This document shows positions 14,724 to 17,184 of a stretch of DNA of 17,184 nucleotides, piece by piece. The notes under the pieces were generated by a model. It ran no database searches. It was not told the origin of the DNA and worked only from the letters and a program-made list of their open reading frames with translations. The DNA is taken from contig CAZRPI010000080.1 of assembly GCA_964601865.1 (NCBI GenBank), forward strand, positions 1 to 17,184. The letters are read 5' to 3'. The position numbers were made by a program, and so were the translations under genes. The stretch is from Pseudopelobacter sp964601865. GTDB lineage: Bacteria > Desulfobacterota > Desulfuromonadia > Geobacterales > Pseudopelobacteraceae. Position 1 is the first letter of the stretch, and each line of letters opens with the position of its first letter.

Positions 14724-14852
14724 TCACGCAAGGGCGTGAAGGCGCAAAGAAATACACATAGATGCGGAACAAGAAAATTCTCACCGGTCGGGTGAATAGC
14801 TTGGTCTGCCAATTCCTTGATTCTCCTTTGCGTTCTTGGCGGCTTCGCGTGA
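14724..14852. repeat. palindromic intergenic repeat, about 129 bp
   Basis: The left arm TCACGCAAGGGCGTGAAGG with GCGCAAAGA (14724-14750) is similar to the reverse complement of the right arm CTTTGCGTTCTTGGCGG with CTTCGCGTGA (14826-14852). The TCACGC-AAG-GC-CAAAG wording matches a widespread family of intergenic repeats. It sits between the reductase operon and the divergent carrier-protein gene, within the presumed promoter region of the operon. Confidence 0.6.
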
Positions 14853-14979
14853 GACGGACTCTTCCCGGTAATCGGACCGAGAGGCGTCACGCAGGGCAGG
14901 CGTATCGCGGTTCTGACCCACGCCGTGACCTTTTTGAGGTGACTCATGCAAACGGTTCGGAATCTATTGTTTTTTAGCT

Positions 14980-15006
14980 TTGCGATTCAAGGTTTCCTGG
15001 TATATT
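14980..15006 (+). promoter_or_regulatory. extended -10 promoter for the acyl carrier protein gene
   Basis: TGGTATATT (14998-15006) is an extended -10 element (TGn plus TATATT, one or two bases from consensus). A weak -35 candidate, TTGCGA (14980-14985), lies 15 bp upstream, which is short but tolerable with an extended -10. Transcription would start near 15013, about 56 nt before the ATG. Confidence 0.4.
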
Positions 15007-15068
15007 TTCCGTATTCAAATGTTCCGTTCAAATTCGGAGCGTAATCGCCCGACGAAAGGGGAATCACC

Positions 15069-15299
15069 ATGGCTGCAACGGTTGAAGATCTGAAAGGACT
15101 GATGCTTGAGATTGGAATGGAGAAGGAACTCGTCGAGAGTCTGGACGCCGCAACGCCACTGGCCGCGCAGGGGGTTGATTCGGTGGACTGCCCTGCCTTC
15201 GCGGTGGCTCTGGAGGGGAAGTACGGCGTAAAGGTTTCCGACAGGGATGCTACGCAGCTTAAAACCATCAATGACTTTGCCGCTTTCGTGAATCGCTGA
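15069..15299 (+). CDS. stand-alone acyl carrier protein, 76 aa
   Basis: A four-helix acyl carrier protein that would hold an acyl group on a 4'-phosphopantetheine arm at Ser38. The attachment motif is QGVDSVDCPAF (34-44): the Asp-Ser pair is kept, while the usual D-S-L-E/D becomes D-S-V-D. An acidic helix 2 and the ending LKTINDFAAFVNR (64-76) are typical of carrier proteins. It differs from fatty-acid AcpP, which has a D-S-L-D-x-V-E motif and far more acidic residues, so a specialised role is likely. GAAAGGGGAA precedes the ATG. It is transcribed away from the reductase operon across a shared 385-bp gap. No phosphopantetheinyl transferase or ketosynthase is seen in the window, so loading probably depends on the ligase at 6631 or on a gene elsewhere. 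Confidence 0.88.
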   Translation: MAATVEDLKGLMLEIGMEKELVESLDAATPLAAQGVDSVDCPAFAVALEGKYGVKVSDRDATQLKTINDFAAFVNR

Positions 15300-15371
15300 T
15301 TCTCATCCGTCTCCGTGGCGTTTTCCGGATTCCTCCCCCAAACGGCAGGAAACCCGGGTACGCCGGCATCA

Positions 15372-15401
15372 CCCCCGGTTACCGGTTCCGGGAGCCGGGG
15401 G
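15372..15401. terminator. GC-rich hairpin between convergent genes
   Basis: CCCCCGG (15372-15378) pairs with CCGGGGG (15395-15401) across a 16-nt loop that itself contains CCGG repeats. It lies between the convergent ends of the carrier protein and the LprI-like gene. No T-run follows on either strand, so termination is only plausible. Confidence 0.4.
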
Positions 15402-15431
15402 AACGTTCCGGACGCGTGATCCTGGCTCCCG

Positions 15432-16454
15432 TCAATTGAGAAACGCCTCCAGTTCGTTGATCCGCTTCAGGGTCAGCTCCGTCCTGATGCTGTCCGGAGA
15501 GTAACGGGGATATTTCCTGCCGCAGAATCTCACCCAGGCGTCCCGGTATCTGATCCACATCCGCTGAGTCTCCCTGATCCCCTCTTTCGTTATCGTCCCC
15601 CATTCGGGATCGCTCTTTTTCTGGACCCGCTGGTAGAATGCGTTCAGCTTCGCGTCCGCGTCCCTGAACTGCTGGCCGGAATATGCGGGAAATGTACCCT
15701 TTTCCAGCTTTTCCAGTGTTTCCATGAAATCATCCTCGCGCGCCGCGGCGTCCTCTATGGAGAGGGCGGCCCTGGCGGTACCCGATTGGTCCACTTCATT
15801 TCCGGAGTGGATTTCGAAGTACTGGAGCGAGGTTTTCCTGAGCAGGGCGAATTCTCTCCTGTCGGCGCCGCTCCATCGGGACTGGAGCCTTTCCAGGCGC
15901 TCCATTCGCGTTCTCGAAGCGAACCTGTTGGCGTGATCGGCGCAGAATCCGGCCATGTAACCGCTGGTGATGTCATCGCAGAGCGAGAAGTCATTCCCCT
16001 GCCAGTTCTCCGCCCTCAGTTTCGTGAGATGGTCGACCCGCCCCTCGATTTCCGCCGGTGCGCCCCCGGTTTCACATGCCAGTCTGATGGCCAGGTCCAG
16101 GTTGCGTCTCGCGCCGACGCCGTTGGCGTAGATGGTCATGAGCATGGCCTTGCCGTTGAACGGACCGTCGTCCTGATCCCGGTCCATCTCGTCATAGGCG
16201 CAGAGCCTCGCTCTCCGCGGATCCGGCGGCTGGTCGAAGCCGTAGTAAAGCCCGTATGAGCCGCAATTTTGCAGGGCCTTCCGATCCGCCGGGGTCGGAC
16301 GGTCTCCGGGGGGGAAGGGGACGTTGGCCACCCGGTCACATGTCTTCTGCCACTCGGTCTGCGCCTCATCAAGCGCCATGGCCCGGTAAGCGGGCATTGC
16401 GGAGCAGGCGAGGAGCAGGAGAAGGAACATTCGAATCTTTGCATTTATGGTCAT
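15432..16454 (-). CDS. secreted protein with Sel1-like repeat and LprI-like C-terminal domain, 340 aa
   Basis: A Sec signal peptide is visible: basic MTINAKIRM, a hydrophobic run, then PAYRAMA before LDEAQ, giving cleavage after about residue 27. I use the ATG at 16454, which has GGGAG 7 nt upstream; the frame is open to 16493, but that would add a polar tail before the signal. Residues about 102-130 (LMTIYANGVGARRNLDLAIR) resemble a single Sel1-type helical repeat. The last 76 residues (265-340), with an A-x-L-N-x-x-Y start, a central RETQRMWIRYRDAW helix and a closing R-I-N-E-L helix, fit the LprI/DUF1311 domain, first named for a lysozyme inhibitor. Six or more Cys suggest disulfides in the periplasm. 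A role in envelope protection is inferred from the domain only. The next gene upstream is the broken CoA-transferase. Confidence 0.8.
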   Translation of the reverse strand: MTINAKIRMFLLLLLACSAMPAYRAMALDEAQTEWQKTCDRVANVPFPPGDRPTPADRKALQNCGSYGLYYGFDQPPDPRRARLCAYDEMDRDQDDGPFNGKAMLMTIYANGVGARRNLDLAIRLACETGGAPAEIEGRVDHLTKLRAENWQGNDFSLCDDITSGYMAGFCADHANRFASRTRMERLERLQSRWSGADRREFALLRKTSLQYFEIHSGNEVDQSGTARAALSIEDAAAREDDFMETLEKLEKGTFPAYSGQQFRDADAKLNAFYQRVQKKSDPEWGTITKEGIRETQRMWIRYRDAWVRFCGRKYPRYSPDSIRTELTLKRINELEAFLN

Positions 16455-16485
16455 CTTCGCACTCCCGGTGATGCGGCGATCAGGT

Positions 16486-16953
16486 TCATTCACATACCTC
16501 GACGATGGGGATGTCGCGCTCCGTCGCCCATTGTTCCCATTCGGAGGCTGGACGAGTCAGGAAGATTCTTTTCAGGTCGTCGCAGGTTGCATCAACGTTT
16601 CCGATACCCAGTTCACGGATCAGCCTGTCCCAGAAATGCCGCTCCAGCGCGGCGAGGGCGATCCAGCCGTCAGCGGTCTCGTAGAGGTTGTATCGCGGCA
16701 GGGCTCCCCCCAGGATGCCGCCCGGCGCCGTCAGTCCGTGGCGCAGGGGCTCGGCGAGGATCTCCATGCCATCGGCGAGGGGCACCTCGGCATGTCCGGC
16801 GCCGTGACCCGTCTCGCGGGCGTACAGCAGGGCCAGGGCGCTGCTCACGGCTCTTTCGGCCCCCATCAGATCGGCGAGGAGGGTGCGCGGCATCGCGGGA
16901 GGGGAGATGAGTCCCGATGCCGCCAGATAGGTCAGGTCGTGGCCGGCCCTGTC
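16486..16953 (-). pseudogene. CaiB/BaiF (family III) CoA-transferase, 3' part only
   Basis: About 155 residues of a formyl-CoA/carnitine-CoA transferase-like protein, an enzyme family that moves CoA between acyl-CoA and a free acid. The surviving part starts at DRAGHDLTYLAASG, which corresponds to the conserved GHDxxYLAxSG segment in the middle of the family. It continues through LLADLMGAERAVSSALALLY, ARETGHGAG, PLADGM and YNLYETADGWIALAALE, and ends VEVCE. The N-terminal half with the catalytic Asp is missing: reading upstream, the frame enters an inverted-repeat element at 16954 and meets a TAA at 16969-16971. The ATG at 16893 is internal. It is therefore truncated at the 5' end, and the missing half might lie beyond the window on the other side of the element. 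Acid substrate unknown. It could have supplied CoA thioesters to the nearby pathway. Confidence 0.7.
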
Positions 16954-17184
16954 CCGAATGGCGCTAGTTTAAGCGGTAGTAGCACGATTTCATTGCCGAA
17001 TTCCTTGAAAGCGTAGAATTCATCAGTGCCATTTTACAACCGGGTCTGAAAAAGGCTTTTGCTGCAAAGTTTCAGACAAATGACTCAAAATCTGAGTGCT
17101 GTTTTATGCATGACCAGCAGGCCAGATTGGCCAATATTTTCGGGCGATTTCTTATGCAAGTTACCTTAAACTAGCGCCATTCGG
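16954..17184. mobile_element. 231-bp MITE-like or internally deleted IS element with 20-bp perfect inverted ends
   Basis: CCGAATGGCGCTAGTTTAAG (16954-16973) recurs as its exact reverse complement at 17165-17184. The 191 bp between are AT-rich compared with the neighbours and hold no open frame longer than about 30 codons, so no transposase is present. The element interrupts the CoA-transferase gene. Its right end coincides with the window end, so a target duplication cannot be checked; the outer CCG may be host sequence. A non-autonomous MITE, an IS remnant, or an assembly fold-back at a contig end are the alternatives. Confidence 0.6.

Noticed and set aside
14693..14947. 84-aa minus-strand open frame in the reductase/ACP gap
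   Set aside because: It is read through the palindromic repeat (the HAKPPRTQRR-like wording comes from the repeat itself), has no ribosome site, and has no recognisable protein features.
15069..15299. Carrier protein as the housekeeping fatty-acid ACP
   Set aside because: The motif and charge differ from AcpP, and no fab genes are adjacent.
16957..17050. Minus-strand frame reading FKEFGNEIVLLPLKLAPFG through the right part of the CoA-transferase junction
   Set aside because: It looks protein-like but is only about 25 codons after a stop, has no start codon, and is out of frame with the CoA-transferase. It could be a transposase remnant, but that cannot be supported.

Overview
The window looks like chromosomal DNA of an anaerobic, high-GC Desulfuromonadia/Geobacter-type bacterium. 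This is inferred from the GC-rich coding style from about 3.0 kb on, the benzoyl-CoA-reductase/2-hydroxyacyl-CoA-dehydratase genes, the short palindromic intergenic repeats and the family mix. No rRNA, tRNA or CRISPR was seen.

Region 1-2890 is visibly more AT-rich than the rest and reads like an accessory cassette. It holds an unrecognised 89-aa protein, a three-helix membrane protein with an Ig-like tail, a DUF1353 protein, and a membrane protein fused to a degenerate response-regulator receiver domain. A strong 16-bp hairpin with a competing fold lies between the second and third genes.

Region 3000-6350 is GC-rich housekeeping/stress DNA: a Frm2-like nitroreductase and an unrecognised Cys-rich lipoprotein on the minus strand, then a divergent OsmC-Sir2 pair on the plus strand with a good sigma70-type promoter.

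Region 6631-15299 is the most interesting part. The plus strand carries an ANL ligase of the benzoate-CoA-ligase type, a GNAT-fold protein and a GldA-type iron/zinc alcohol dehydrogenase. Convergent to these, a four-gene minus-strand operon with three consecutive 4-bp overlaps encodes two catalytic subunits (BcrC-like, BcrB-like) and two different HgdC/BcrA-type ATPase activators, in the order known from class I ATP-dependent benzoyl-CoA reductases (bzdNOPQ). Divergent from that operon is a stand-alone acyl carrier protein with its own promoter. Ligase + carrier protein + radical-type reductase/dehydratase + dehydrogenase + acyltransferase suggests a dedicated pathway that activates an acid (perhaps aromatic), reduces or dehydrates it with ATP-driven low-potential electrons, and transfers it on. 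No ring-hydratase or ring-cleavage genes for benzoate degradation are present, so a biosynthetic or otherwise unusual role is possible. The substrate is not determined by the sequence.

Region 15300-17184 holds a secreted Sel1/LprI-like protein and the 3' part of a CaiB/BaiF CoA-transferase. That gene is cut off by a 231-bp element with perfect 20-bp terminal inverted repeats, which runs exactly to the end of the window.
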